From Lycocorax pyrrhopterus obiensis (Eukaryota > Chordata > Aves > Passeriformes > Paradisaeidae): a stretch of DNA of 64,000 bases. The notes under the pieces are model-generated. The model was not told the origin of the DNA and made no database searches. It saw nothing but the letters and a program-made list of their open reading frames with translations. Below are positions 39,801-50,742 of this stretch, piece after piece. The position numbers and the translations under genes are program-made. The number at the start of each line of letters is the position of its first letter. Positions within the stretch are counted from its first letter, which is position 1. The stretch is taken from positions 35,872,633 to 35,936,632 of the forward strand of contig JACSVZ010000007.1 in NCBI GenBank assembly GCA_014706295.1. Reading direction: 5' to 3'.

Positions 39801-42664
39801 CTCTGTAAAAAAGTGCTGTAAACACTAAACTGCGTTTAATTTCTCTTTTGAGCTCGTGAGCATTTCATTGAGCGTTTTTAAACAGAGGCAGCTGAGAGTT
39901 TTTTCCTACAGAATTACACATTATGCAATGGAAGCAAGTTTTCAGTACAAGACAGGAAAGAAATTCCTTCTTCATATCATAGCAATAACGGATGCCATTA
40001 ATTTCCTCAAAGAAATTTCCAATGTTAAATGAATGAATAAGAAGCCATCCTTCTCTTCATGTTAACTTCTGCGCTCTGAGGCAGGACACAGCTTCAAGGT
40101 AGAAGGAAGATACAGAAACAAAACACTTGCTTGACATCCAAAGAAGCCTCCTAGAATGAGAAAGGGAATATTGATTGTGAAATGCTTTTAATAAAGATAT
40201 TTGGAGGCGTTTAACAGTAAGAGATGTATGCATCACTAGGATTAGGCTCCATCTGGCAAAGGTAAGGCTCTGTTGACTTCACAAAGTCAGAAACCAAACT
40301 AGGAGACAAAATTAAATCCACAAGGTCTCCTCAGCCTCAGATAATTTAACAAAATTTAACACTTCCATTTTACATATAAAAAAACTTATTAAACTGTGAA
40401 GACTTCTTGCCACTTAAAAAAAAAGTTACTAGATCTTTGTAGGAAAATAAGAGAAAATAGGAAAGGAAATAGGATACAGGCTTTGTTTCTGTTCTTTTCT
40501 ATGTTCATATCTCTAATCTAACCAAAGCATGATCTCCCCTTTTCAAAGTGTCAGTGAGAAAGTATTTGTGTCAGTTCTTTCTGAAGCATCTGTGCTTGCT
40601 TTTTCATGGATTTTGAGTAGAGAAAATAATTTAAGTCTTTTTATTGCACATCCCTACGTATACTATGGATTTTGGAAAGACTATATCATTTTTGTCTCTT
40701 GACATTGGTTTCTAGAGCTGGCTGATGATTAAATTAATATAGATTTTTTTTAAAAATGTATAATAAATAAAAGCAAGATCTGTCAAGTAAGGAAATCTTT
40801 AATAAGATCCAAAAGCAAGATTTTCAAGTAAATATTTTGTCAGCTTTACAAATTCTTTAAAATTATAACAAAAAAAGGTGAATGTCCAGGGGACAGGTAA
40901 ACCAAATGAGTCTATACTTTTAATAAGTATTGTAGATGAAACTGGTATCTGAACAAAAGTTTTATGACTCAGATTGCAGCATATTGTGTTTTTTGGATGG
41001 TAGGCATGTGCAAATCATGTTTTCCAAAAGAAGGATATATAGTAATAGTAGTACAATTAAATTCAAAGTTTTGAGAACAAATTAACTTGAATTATCAAGC
41101 CATCTAACAAGTATTATTCATAAAACAATTTTCTATGGCATAATTTAAATACTGTCGAGAAGTCACTTCTTTTTTCAAGGGGTTGGCTTATTTTCTTTTC
41201 TTTAAAGAGATTTCCATTATTTTAACAATTTTGCATGCAATGAATAATGGATTCAAGAGAGTTATAAATAAGGGACAGTTAAATTATGAATATATGAAAT
41301 GTGATATTAACAAAACACAAGGCACCCATTCTAAAGAAAACTGTTAAATGCCAAAATTCCGTTAAGATTGCAGTCATGGCACTGATTAGACTTACAGAAG
41401 AAAATTTGTACAAAGCCAGTCATCTTTTTTTCCTAAGTATCTGTTGCTTTAGACCTAACCTAAGCCTATAGAAAGTAAGACTATTCAGGGTCTAGCGACT
41501 TCTCCCCTCCCGCCTTTGGAATTCTTCCTTTCTATATTTACAGATAATGATAATTTTCTAAAAGTTTGTATTAGAATGTGTTCTTTGCCTCTGTCTGTTA
41601 AAATCCACATGTATTAAGGCCAATCAAGGCTATTTAGACCAACATTCTGGTACTGATTTATAAAGGAGGAAAATATTAAAATCTGTGTTTTCTAGGACAA
41701 AAAAATCCATTTTAACAAACTTCCATTACCTGCCAAATCTCTGGCCTATCTTAAATTTAAAGAAAGAAGAATTGCAAAATATAAATAGCTTATAACTAAG
41801 TAGCATTTACTTTTTCTAATAGAGTATTGCAAATACTAATTTGCATAAAGTGTTTTTCCAAACAGGAAAAGGAGTATCACACAACACAACTTTTGGTGAG
41901 GTCACTCAATTTTAATTGAGCAAATAAAAAGAGAAAGCTTTCATTCAGATTTTTCTTCTTCTACCTGAGTTAATTATCTACCTTAACCCACTTGCTGTAC
42001 TTCCTTTAAAATTTTATCAACACCTTCTGCTTTAGAAAAACAAACAAAAATGCAACTAATCAAAACAAAACCACCAGAATTCTATTTTCACATCACTTTT
42101 TCTCATTTATTTAGATACAAAACTATATATAAATAAACACCAAAGTCATTGCTATGACACTAGCTTTTGCTCCAAGCCCTCACGGATGATTTGCTTTCAT
42201 CAGGCACTGCAAGTTGTAGTGTGGGGACTGTCATGGGGTCTACAGGGCAGGGCATTGCCCAGCAACCCTGAGCATGGCAGGCTAGAGATCTTTTGGGCCA
42301 GCCAGGAAGCAAGGCTTACCAGGCAAACTTATAGCTATGACATGCCCCCAACATCAAGTCAGGATCAGATCCAAAGAACAATAAGGAAAATAAGGTCATA
42401 CTTGACCAGCACTATTAACAGCTACTGTGCTGCTGCAGAACAGCTTTAGTTGGGAGCCAAGAGTGAGAACTCACCTCAAAAAGTGTGTTACTCTCAGAGT
42501 CTTGTAAATAGGCAAGAGAAACATCACACATGCACACATATATAAGAAAAACTAAGCATTTCTTATTAGTGTAATGGAAAACTTAATCTAATTCAAAGGT
42601 CATCACTACTACAGACATAATTTTATGAATGAAACAACATTATTAAGGAAAAATAAAGAACAAC

Positions 42665-42692
42665 AATGCAGTAGCAATGCAGTAGCAATGCA
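42665..42692. repeat. 11-bp tandem repeat
   Basis: Two and a half copies of AATGCAGTAGC run head to tail without mismatch. It is a short minisatellite-like tract close to the left end of the solo LTR at 42790. Confidence 0.8.
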
Positions 42693-42784
42693 ATTAGAGT
42701 ACTTGCATACATTTTTAATTCTATTTCTGCTATTGATGTGATGCCTTAGGTTTTAACTTTTATATTTTTTAAAACTCTGTACTG

Positions 42785-42789
42785 CTTAG
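42785..42789. repeat. Target-site duplication CTTAG, left copy
   Basis: CTTAG directly before the TGTG end of the LTR. The matching copy is at 43192-43196. Exact identity of the two copies suggests a fairly recent insertion. Confidence 0.85.
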
Positions 42790-43012
42790 TGTGCAACTTT
42801 GAAGCTTCTTGTAGCCTGTTACTTTCTGCTCTCTCATGCCTGTTAGACACAACAAAGCCTCTCCGGACTGCTCTTCAAGGACACCTGGACCATCCTGAGC
42901 CCAAGGGGTGTAAACCAAGGAGTCTCTGAAGGGGGGGTAGCTAAGGGGAATTACATCATTTAACTGGGGTTTTAATTAGAGAATTGACCCTGATATGCAA
43001 ATGAACCAAACT

Positions 43013-43020
43013 TATAAAAG
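43013..43020 (+). promoter_or_regulatory. TATA box of the solo LTR
   Basis: TATAAAAG lies 11 bp after an octamer motif ATGCAAAT (42995-43002) and 89 bp before the LTR's AATAAA. This is the usual arrangement of U3 promoter elements in an LTR. Whether it still drives transcription cannot be told from sequence. Confidence 0.6.
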
Positions 43021-43108
43021 TGTGGAAAACTCGTGACCTAGGGTCCATCTTGGGGTCCATCTTGGCCATAGCCTCTGGCTCCCCAGGGTGTACCTTGAAG
43101 GCCCTTCA

Positions 43109-43114
43109 AATAAA
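43109..43114 (+). terminator. Polyadenylation signal of the solo LTR
   Basis: AATAAA, followed by TACCTACTTTTGTTCC, a T/G-rich downstream element. It marks the end of the R region of the LTR. Confidence 0.6.
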
Positions 43115-43191
43115 TACCTACTTTTGTTCCTTTACTCTGTCTAGTCTCTGTGTCTAGGAGGCCTGATAAGGCATCAGATGTAACATACACA

Positions 43192-43196
43192 CTTAG
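43192..43196. repeat. Target-site duplication CTTAG, right copy
   Basis: Exact copy of CTTAG at 42785-42789, directly after the CACA end of the LTR. Confidence 0.85.
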
Positions 43197-44221
43197 GGAC
43201 TATCGGGAGTGGAAGGACAAGTCACAAGCATTTGGAGTCCTTCACTGGGAAGGATATGTTGTCCATGATTTCTTCTTCCTCTCATTTTTCCTCCATTATA
43301 CATTCATACAGAGTTAGTAAGCACACATTTACATCTTTGTCTACATTGGTCTGTTACCCCAGATTATATCAAGTTACATTTGACAGTCTTTATGTATGAT
43401 AGGATTTTATCATGCATACTATTACAGCATTAGATGCTATTACCATATTATTTTTTACCCATAAACCAGTTTTGAAGATCTTCAGGTCTTTTTCTTTTTT
43501 TTTTTCCTTGATTGACCATTAGTGAACAGTTTATAATTGTGGGTTCTCCCATAGCAATCCTGTGCCCCATCTCTTATCATCCCATGCCTATACTCCTCAG
43601 TCTCCCATCCCATGTCTTCATTTTTCAAGGTCTCTGCTACCATACCTGTATCTTTACCATATATATTTACATCATTTTGTGAGGGTTATAAATATCTCAT
43701 TCTGCCTAGAAAAATGTTCTTACTGCTATCTATATACAACTGCAGCTCTACAATACAAAGATAAGTAAAGGTAAAACAAGAGACAAAAACACATTTGGCT
43801 GATTAGAGAAATTTCTGTCATAGCTAAAACAGGTAAAACAAAGCTACAGGTCAAGAAATATTAAGACAAAGCTGGCCTGACATGTCTCAATCTAGAGGCC
43901 TTGCAAACTTATAAAAGCTTGTTACTTGTTACTAGCAATAGCAAAATGCAAAGTTACAGCAGCTCCTAAGTGCAAAGGGACATGCTTATAGAGTACAGCC
44001 AGTGACCTCATGCAAAGCAAGGAGCTGCCTCCACCTGTGGCCCATCAGAGAGATTAGCAGGATGGAGAGGAGGAAAATGTACTCAGAGCTCTGAAACAGG
44101 TGGGTTTGTTTCTGGTTTCCAGAAAAACGGGTGATCCAGATCACATAGATATGTTTGATCTTAAGATTTCAGCCAATGGAAAAAAGAGAGAATGCAGAAA
44201 TATTTACTAATCAGCCCCTTC
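43197..44221. other. Gene-free spacer between two solo LTRs
   Basis: One kilobase separates the two LTRs. They differ in length, ends and internal sequence, and each has its own target-site duplication, so this is host DNA and not the inside of a provirus. A frame at 43562-43768 has no domain. A T run lies at about 43490-43506. Confidence 0.65.
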
Positions 44222-44226
44222 CAGGG
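44222..44226. repeat. Target-site duplication CAGGG, left copy
   Basis: CAGGG directly before the TGTCCTGG end of the second LTR. The same five bases recur at 44804-44808. Confidence 0.85.
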
Positions 44227-44803
44227 TGTCCTGGGTTGCAGTGTATTCTATTACCATCCTCATGAGCTGTTGAAACCAGGTGGGGCAGTGCTTCCTGGCC
44301 TCCTCCCTCCAAACCATCTTTCTGTTAATGGCCCATCAATGCCCTGCCCATGACTCAAAGATAACTCCCTCCGGACTATCTTCTGTTAATGAGCCCATCA
44401 ACACCTGGCCTCATGACTCATCATCCCATTGTGAGATGCTCCACCCAGTGGGAGGAACCAAGCATTCCATCCTGGATGTAATCTGAGATTCTGAACACCA
44501 CAAACAACCTTCCCATGGGATTCCCAGAGGACAGGAGCTGCATAGCCTCCACTGGACTTTCTGAGGAAGAGCAGACCCTTCTACTGGACCACTGCTTCGA
44601 CAGAGCCACATCCATCACTTCAGGAGGACTACAGCCACCATCTTATTGGACTGCTACTGCCACCCTGATTAACAGGGTGTCAGGTTGTATCCTGACTCTG
44701 TCAGTTTAACCCACTGGTTTTTGCCTTTATTTTCTTAAAATTTACTTATTAAATTGTTATTCTGACTTGGTGCTGCCCACCGGTTTGTTTTCAAACTAGT
44801 ACA
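44227..44803 (+). mobile_element. Solo LTR of an endogenous retrovirus (577 bp)
   Basis: The element begins TGTCCTGGGTT and ends CAAACTAGTACA (TGT...ACA ends), flanked by exact 5-bp copies of CAGGG. ATTAAA at 44748, 55 bp from the right end, is a plausible polyadenylation signal and sets plus-strand orientation. No TATAAA box is evident. Within it, 44303-44357 and 44365-44420 are two diverged copies of one 55-bp unit, a tandem duplication of the kind often found in U3 enhancers. I recall this LTR as widespread in songbirds and probably of the ERVL group, but did not search. Three overlapping open frames across it (66 codons or fewer) are not genes. Confidence 0.87.
44303..44420. repeat. Diverged 55-bp tandem duplication inside the LTR
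   Basis: Both units start CTCCCTCC and share a CTGTTAATG(A)GCCCATCAA word and a CATGACTCA end. Their period is about 62 bp. Because the units differ at many places, the duplication is probably older than this insertion and a property of the family. Confidence 0.8.
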
Positions 44804-44808
44804 CAGGG
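44804..44808. repeat. Target-site duplication CAGGG, right copy
   Basis: Exact copy of 44222-44226, directly after the ...GTACA end of the LTR. Confidence 0.85.
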
Positions 44809-45244
44809 AGAGTGGGAGAGAAGAAAAAGACCTTAAACAAAGGATTAAATAATCAGCTTTTAGTACCTAGGAGATGTTGAAACATACACAAAACCTGGCA
44901 TTAATACAATCAAGATATTTGTAACAAGCCTAATTTCCTTTTACTGGTGAGATTACTGCTCTTGTAGGAAGGTTGTATGTGCATTACATATTTTTTTTCA
45001 AAAACTCTTGTATAGCCTTGTATAACATTCTCATAATCAACGAGAAAAATGGTGAAGATGAAACCATGTGTGACTGAGTCCCTAGCTGAACAAAAAGGAG
45101 ACAATATTAAAAGGAGGTCTGTTATAATGTCTCTGGGTTTTGGGTTTTACAATCTAGGAAATGGACCAGATACTTAAAAATTCATACTTGTGACACCTGA
45201 CTAGTAAGGGTAGTGTGTCCTTTTGGAATGAATCATGTGCTGAA
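44809..45244. other. Gene-free spacer
   Basis: AT-rich sequence between the second LTR and the CR1 copy. A frame on the minus strand (44910-45104) has no recognisable domain. I see nothing else in it. Confidence 0.6.
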
Positions 45245-45832
45245 TAGAATCATGGAATCACTAAGATCAGAAAAAACCTACAAGCTCATGGAGTCCAACC
45301 CTTGAATGAACACTAGCATGTCAACTAGACCATAGCACTAGACCCCACATTCAGTTGTTTCTTGAAAAAAGTCTCATTCACCCCCTTCCTTACTTCACCA
45401 AGAATTGAAAATGCTGTCATTTTGTGGTTGCTATGTCCAAGAGAGCCTCTGACCATCACATCTCCTGCCAGCCCTTGTAAATTCATAAGCAGCAGATCCA
45501 ATGGGGTCCCACCCCCGGTACGTTCACCTGCCAGCTGTGCCAGGAAGTTACCTTCTATACCCTCCAGGAATATCCTACACTGCCTCCTCTCCACTGTGTT
45601 GAGTTTCCAGCAGACATCCAGCAAGTTAAAGTCCCTGACAAGAACAAGCAATCACAAAACATCAGCCAGCCACTGACGTATAGAATACTGCCTCTTCATC
45701 CTGGTTGGGTGCTCTGTATCAGACTCCCACCAGGATATCTGCCTTGTTAGCCTTCCCCCAGATTCCTACTCGCAGGCACTCAACCTTCTCATCACAGTCC
45801 TTGACAGTTAAAATGCTCTCTAACAAATAGGG
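45245..45832 (-). mobile_element. CR1 LINE with internal deletion: endonuclease joined to 3' end
   Basis: A minus-strand CR1 copy. Reading on that strand, 45832-45372 encodes the C-terminal half of the APE-type endonuclease of ORF2. It has the DFN of the 'GDFN-x-PDICW' motif (here VRDFNLLDVCW), then FLEGIEGNFLAQL, and the catalytic SDH motif, here SNH. Near 45369 it jumps directly to FFKKQLNVGSSAMV, the very end of ORF2 (compare FKKRLDVALSAVV in the copy at 30975). The 3' part follows and ends in the ATTCTATT-like terminal unit at 45245. The reverse transcriptase region, well over 1 kb, is missing, yet one frame of 108 codons stays open across the joint (45651-45325). It cannot move on its own. 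Confidence 0.85.
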
Positions 45833-48800
45833 AATATTTGTTATTTGAGAAAATACTTTGGCTTTGGAAAATTAAAATTGCTATGAATTCAGGCAAAAAT
45901 GTGAATTTTGAAAGAGGTTGACATGAAAAGATAAGACTATATCCAAATCAAGATAATATGTATTTGGGGAATAGGTCATTCTACTTAATGTCGGTAGGTC
46001 TCAGCTGGAATATTTTGGGGTGCTGTGTTTCCAGAACTCATTATAGTGGAGGAAGTCAAAAGGAAAACCGAGGGGAAGATTTGGAAAACATGAACAATAA
46101 GGCAATCAAATCCAAATTTTAGTAAGAAAATATAATGTTTCTAGTGATTAAAAATCTATGGTAGGATTTAGTTGCTTAAATATTGATGTCTAGAGCCAAT
46201 TAAAACAGCCCACATGTCCTGCTTAGCTTCCAGCAGCTCTCTTATAAGAGCATGCATTGTATGTAGTGTCATATCTGTTAACTGCATAAGGAAATCCTAA
46301 ATGCTTTAGAGGATCTGAAATTACACAGATGTTCATAATTCGGACACCTTAGTGTCTCTCAAGTTCAAAAAATTTCATGAAGAATACAAAATTTTGAAGT
46401 AGTTTGCAACCACAAAGCCTTTAATGACAGAGACAGCAAAGATAAAGCTATGAAAGGAGCTTAGAGTCAGTACTTCTGAATTCTATTAAACAGAGGTTTG
46501 TTTGTTGGTTTGATTTTTGGTTTTGCTTTTTTTGTGTGATTGTTTTTTCCCTTTTTTTTCTAAAGATGCCTTTAAGCGAACATCTTTGAGTGGTCCAAAT
46601 AGTTTTTAGTTGTCCAGGTGCTCTTAATCTTACCCAGAATAGAACAAAAAATTCAGTGATATATTGCAGATTTTCTATATATTTCAGTCTGTGATTTCCA
46701 TCTGGAAATTAATCTCATATAACTGAATGATTAAATTAAAGTTTAATATTTTTGTTGCCATCTCATGACAATGATTGCTGAGCTTTCAGCAGTTCTGACT
46801 TTAAAATCAGTGTAAAATATTTTCCTCAAAATTTTTTTCTAAAACTAAGTATGAAATAGCATGAAGTACACACCTGGCAAGCATCACACTTTAAATGCTA
46901 CCCTGCTGAGGAAAAAACACATCCTGTTTTAAAATATGTACCTCTGGTTGTTTAGCAAGAGTAGGATTTAAGATTTAAGTAGTAAGCTTTAAGTCTCAGA
47001 TGTATTACATGTATGTACAACTATGCTGAGAATAGAAAGGAATCAGGTTTTCCATAAATAAATGCACTTAAAGAGAGGAATACAAAGCTGGAGAGGTGTG
47101 GGGGGATGGGAAGCAATACAAAATAAATGGACTTCAGGTAGTCATTCTTCTTCCAGTGCTTTTCATGATTCTTTTCAGGGATCATAGCCCCAAATTTTGC
47201 TGAAACACCTTTTATTCAGATGGTAATGTCTTCATTTCAAATTAATGGCATCTGGGTGCAATAATTCCTCAAGTAAGTTTTCCTGAAATGTCTTTTGTAG
47301 CTTTTTTTTTTACTTGAAACACAAATTGTGGTATAGAGAGTGTGAGGTTGTTCGTGTTTTTGTACAATAAGATAAAGTTAATTTTGGATTTCAGTAATTT
47401 CAGAGAATGTGAAACTGCCCTAGCTGCAGAAAGATCTAAGCTAAACCAAGCTAGGAATTCAGGGGAAAATCTGATTGAAATGCTTCTATCTTTTGCTTGG
47501 TATCAGTGTGTATAGTTTGCACTAACTATAGGTTAGGGAACGCTAGAATAAATTTGTTTGTAGCCTTCCAACAAATTTAGTGAAATGTTGATTGAATTGA
47601 CTGTTGGGGTTTTTTTCTTACTGAATTTATTATGAAGAGTTATCCCACAATATATCAGAAAATGCTGTCATTGATGTGTATTGCACGTGTAATAATTCTG
47701 TGAAACTGCCTTGTTAATATATTAAATTACTAAGAGGACCTGAGGAAAGCACCTGTGCACGCTCTGGGAAACACTGTTCTGATTCCCATCTCAACAATCT
47801 AGAAGAGAGTTTTTTCCCAGGAAGCAGACTTTTATAGAGAAGAGTCCAAATACTTTGTAGAGAGTGACTTTGGAATATAGAGAAAACAAATGTTGAACTT
47901 GCTTACACTTTCTAAGTTATTTACTTGTTTTGGATACTAGAATCCTCTGGGAGTTGTACAAAGATATATTAAGAGTTATATAAAACAAGGATCCTACCTG
48001 GAGAAGACAGCTTCCCAGAAACTGGTCTTCAAGTGTCCTCTTGACTTCAGAACTATATTTGTCCTCAGAAACAAAATTTCCAAGATCAGGCACCAAATCA
48101 AAGCTGACTGTAACTGAGTAGCCTATGCAAATGTGTTATTACTTATAAACGTAAATTACTGGCATGGAATTTAAAAATTACCATACACCAGAATAAGCTA
48201 ATGTAAAAAATGTTCTGAAGTTCTCGTAGTGGTGATTAGGTTTTCACCCAGATTTGTAAAAAAAAAAAAAATCCTCAGTTACCTTCACCTCTCACTATTT
48301 GTCCTCAATAAAAAACTAAATTTAAAAAAAAATTGAAAGAGACAAGCTTTAAAAGATTGGGTTGGAAAATAAAATAACATCATCAGCTTTCCAAAATCAT
48401 AAACTCTAGAGATGACAATTTCATGAATCATGGTAATTCATCTCATCTCTCTCCTTTAACAGAATTTTGTTATCAACTATTTTCTTTCACCCAGTCTGAT
48501 TAATGTATCTTGTAATATCCACAGCATTTGATCTAAAACTTGTACTTAGCTTTGAAGATTGTTTCTTCTTTTTCTCATGGCAGAAGAGCTTATGGAGCCA
48601 AAAGCTTCCCTCTTTTCTCAAGTTATACCAATAGATCTAAAAAAAGGTACTATATCTTCCTACAAGCTTTACCTAATTTGTATCCTTACACTGTCACGGC
48701 TGCAATCAATATAATCGATTTAGCACCTAACTTATGGTAACACTGAGTGATCATAATGTCTTTTTAATGCATTCAGCTAAAGTTTAAACTCTTTCTGTGT

Positions 48801-50710
48801 TTCTGATTATATCTGTCTCCAGTAGTTCTAAGACACCAATTCCTGTTATATTAACTATAGTAGTCAACCTTTTTAATAAGCTTCCCAAAACCCTATTCAG
48901 ATGAAAAAACCCACTGATTTTTATGAGTTTAAATCAATGATGTATGAGAGGTGGCAGGTATTTGCTCAAGTTTACCTAAAAAGCCTCTGGACAAAAGCAC
49001 AGTGCAAGGCTCTTAAACCCTGAACGTTCTTCTAACCTGTAGAAATATCCTTTTGTTTACTTAAAAACGTGGATAAAAAGAGAGAAAAAAAATCAGTCTT
49101 AAGTTCAACAAATGTTTTTCTAGTGTAGTCGACATTTTGACTCAGACCTACAGTTCATTTTAAATTGTAAATTCTATCTAGCTCACACTTTAGGTTAAAA
49201 TAAGGTGGTGCAATTACACTGCAGGAGTAATAGCAAAATTGCATGAAGGATTCAGTTTTGCTCACAGAAGTTCAGTTGCTTTGCCTGACTTTGGGCCAAA
49301 TCTGGGAAGCAAGACACATGTAAATGGTCCAACTTTGCTCCTAAATACAAATGTGAAGTTCCTTGCAGTTCACATTTCTCAGCCAAAATCGAAAATCTTT
49401 TGAAATTTAAAACTACACCAAAGGGATTTTGGTTTTTGAATATATACAAACGGCATTCACCTATGGGGAGTCCACCAATTAAATCACAGTAAGACATAAA
49501 CAACGAGGAAACTAATGAATTTAGTTAAATAAAGTAAAAATTTAAAAATTGCATTTTTCAAGTTGCAAATCCCAAATTTCAAGCCGTGTTTCTGCAGAGA
49601 ATGTGTATCAGAAACAACAGCTACTCCAGAATTAATAATTCTTTCATAGGATTTGCATGCTAAGGCTATTTTTTTTCAAACCCCCCAGTCTAGGCTCCAT
49701 ATTGGTTCATAAATCTTGATGAGCCTTGTAAATTTTCTCATATTTTCATTAACTGTGACTGTACTGACAGCAAAATTATCCATCCTGAAAAGATGATGAC
49801 TATAAAACAGTGCACCAATGATACAAAGAGAAGTAAAAAAAAGGCAACTATCCGTAGGACTTATCTGTATGCACTTTACAGCTCTACAGTCCACAACAGC
49901 CCTATGAAAGTATGAGTTTAAAATAATAATTAATAGAAAAAGCCCCTTCATGGCTCTGAAGTAGATAGAAACTCTGAATCTGATTGTTTTCGCTGATGTT
50001 GTAGTCAGCTAATGAAATAAAGATGAAGCTCTTAATTTATTTCTTAGGTCAAGCCATAATATTTCCTGAGTTATTTGACCGAAGGCGAAACAATACAAAC
50101 CTGAGTGGCTGACTGACCTTATTTAATACTTTATATTACCTAGCACTTTCAGTTTTGATTTTTTGCAGTTCAGTGGCTGTTGCTTTTCATCAGAATAATA
50201 AGGGCACTAGAAATAGCTTCAAAACAGCTGTGATTAAGAAATGTTACTGAAAGATGCAAGTCTTATAAATAATCCAGAAAATTCACAAAAATTGATTTAT
50301 AGTCCTTGATTTCCTCCTTCCATATCTCAGGACCCAGTGCTGCAAACCTCTGGGCAGCTCATTACAATGTTCCTAGACAGAAGCAAAGTAACTGGGTTAA
50401 TAGCATGTTTTTTTTCTGCTTCAGTATTCCTTAAATACAAAGTTATCCAAAGACTGATACTGAGAGAAATTCTCCCTAAAAAGCATAGCTTAAGGAGTTG
50501 AAACACTGGTCTTAGTAGTTGGGATTTCTGTCTGAAACTTGAAATGGTTTTCAGTAAAATTCTTACTTCTTTATTCCAGATGGTCACTTATAGAACTTAA
50601 TTTACCAAAACAGTTTGGTTGTCATGTTAATTAAGATTAGAAAGTGGTCTTTAAATCGGGGTACTGTTCTGGTTTTCTCCCTATCTTATAGTTTTGAGCC
50701 CTGTTGTGAT

Positions 50711-50711
<1 letters not shown>

Positions 50712-50741
<30 letters not shown>

Positions 50742-50742
50742 A
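50712..50742. repeat. Poly-A run
   Basis: Twenty-three A residues, one G, then seven more A. It could be the tail of a plus-strand retrocopy, but the upstream 300 bp match nothing I recognise. Confidence 0.8.

Larger units (their letters stand above)
31242..42784. other. Longest repeat-poor, gene-free stretch
   Basis: Eleven and a half kilobases hold no recognisable transposon and no gene that I can support. Points of interest: a higher-GC stretch at about 34700-35170, a run of homeodomain-type sites at 35180-35530, a repeated GGCCAGATTTTCAA word at 36753 and 36794, CpG-containing sequence at 36290-36470, and an exon-like open frame at 38125-38397. At 42200-42450 GC rises again; a frame of 87 codons covers it with no recognisable product. 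A small tandem repeat lies at 42665-42692. Confidence 0.6.
42790..43191 (+). mobile_element. Solo LTR of an endogenous retrovirus (402 bp)
   Basis: The element begins TGTGCAAC and ends ATACACA, so it has the TG...CA ends of a retroviral LTR, extended here to TGTG...CACA. It is flanked on both sides by CTTAG (42785-42789 and 43192-43196), an exact 5-bp target-site duplication. Plus-strand signals fit an LTR: an octamer ATGCAAAT at 42995, TATAAAAG at 43013, and AATAAA at 43109. This gives a U5 of roughly 60 bp. A 12-bp duplication (GGGTCCATCTTG) lies at 43041-43064, inside the presumed R region. No internal retroviral sequence adjoins it, so it is a solo LTR left by recombination between two LTRs. 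The family name is not recognised. Confidence 0.88.

Noticed and set aside
42785..44808. A provirus bounded by the two LTRs
   Set aside because: The LTRs differ in length, ends and sequence, and each has its own target-site duplication. The 1-kb spacer holds no retroviral reading frame.
45990..46110. Possible second old CR1/L3 fragment (words such as AGCTGGAATATTTTGGGG)
   Set aside because: Only scattered word similarity to the family, too weak to annotate without a profile search.
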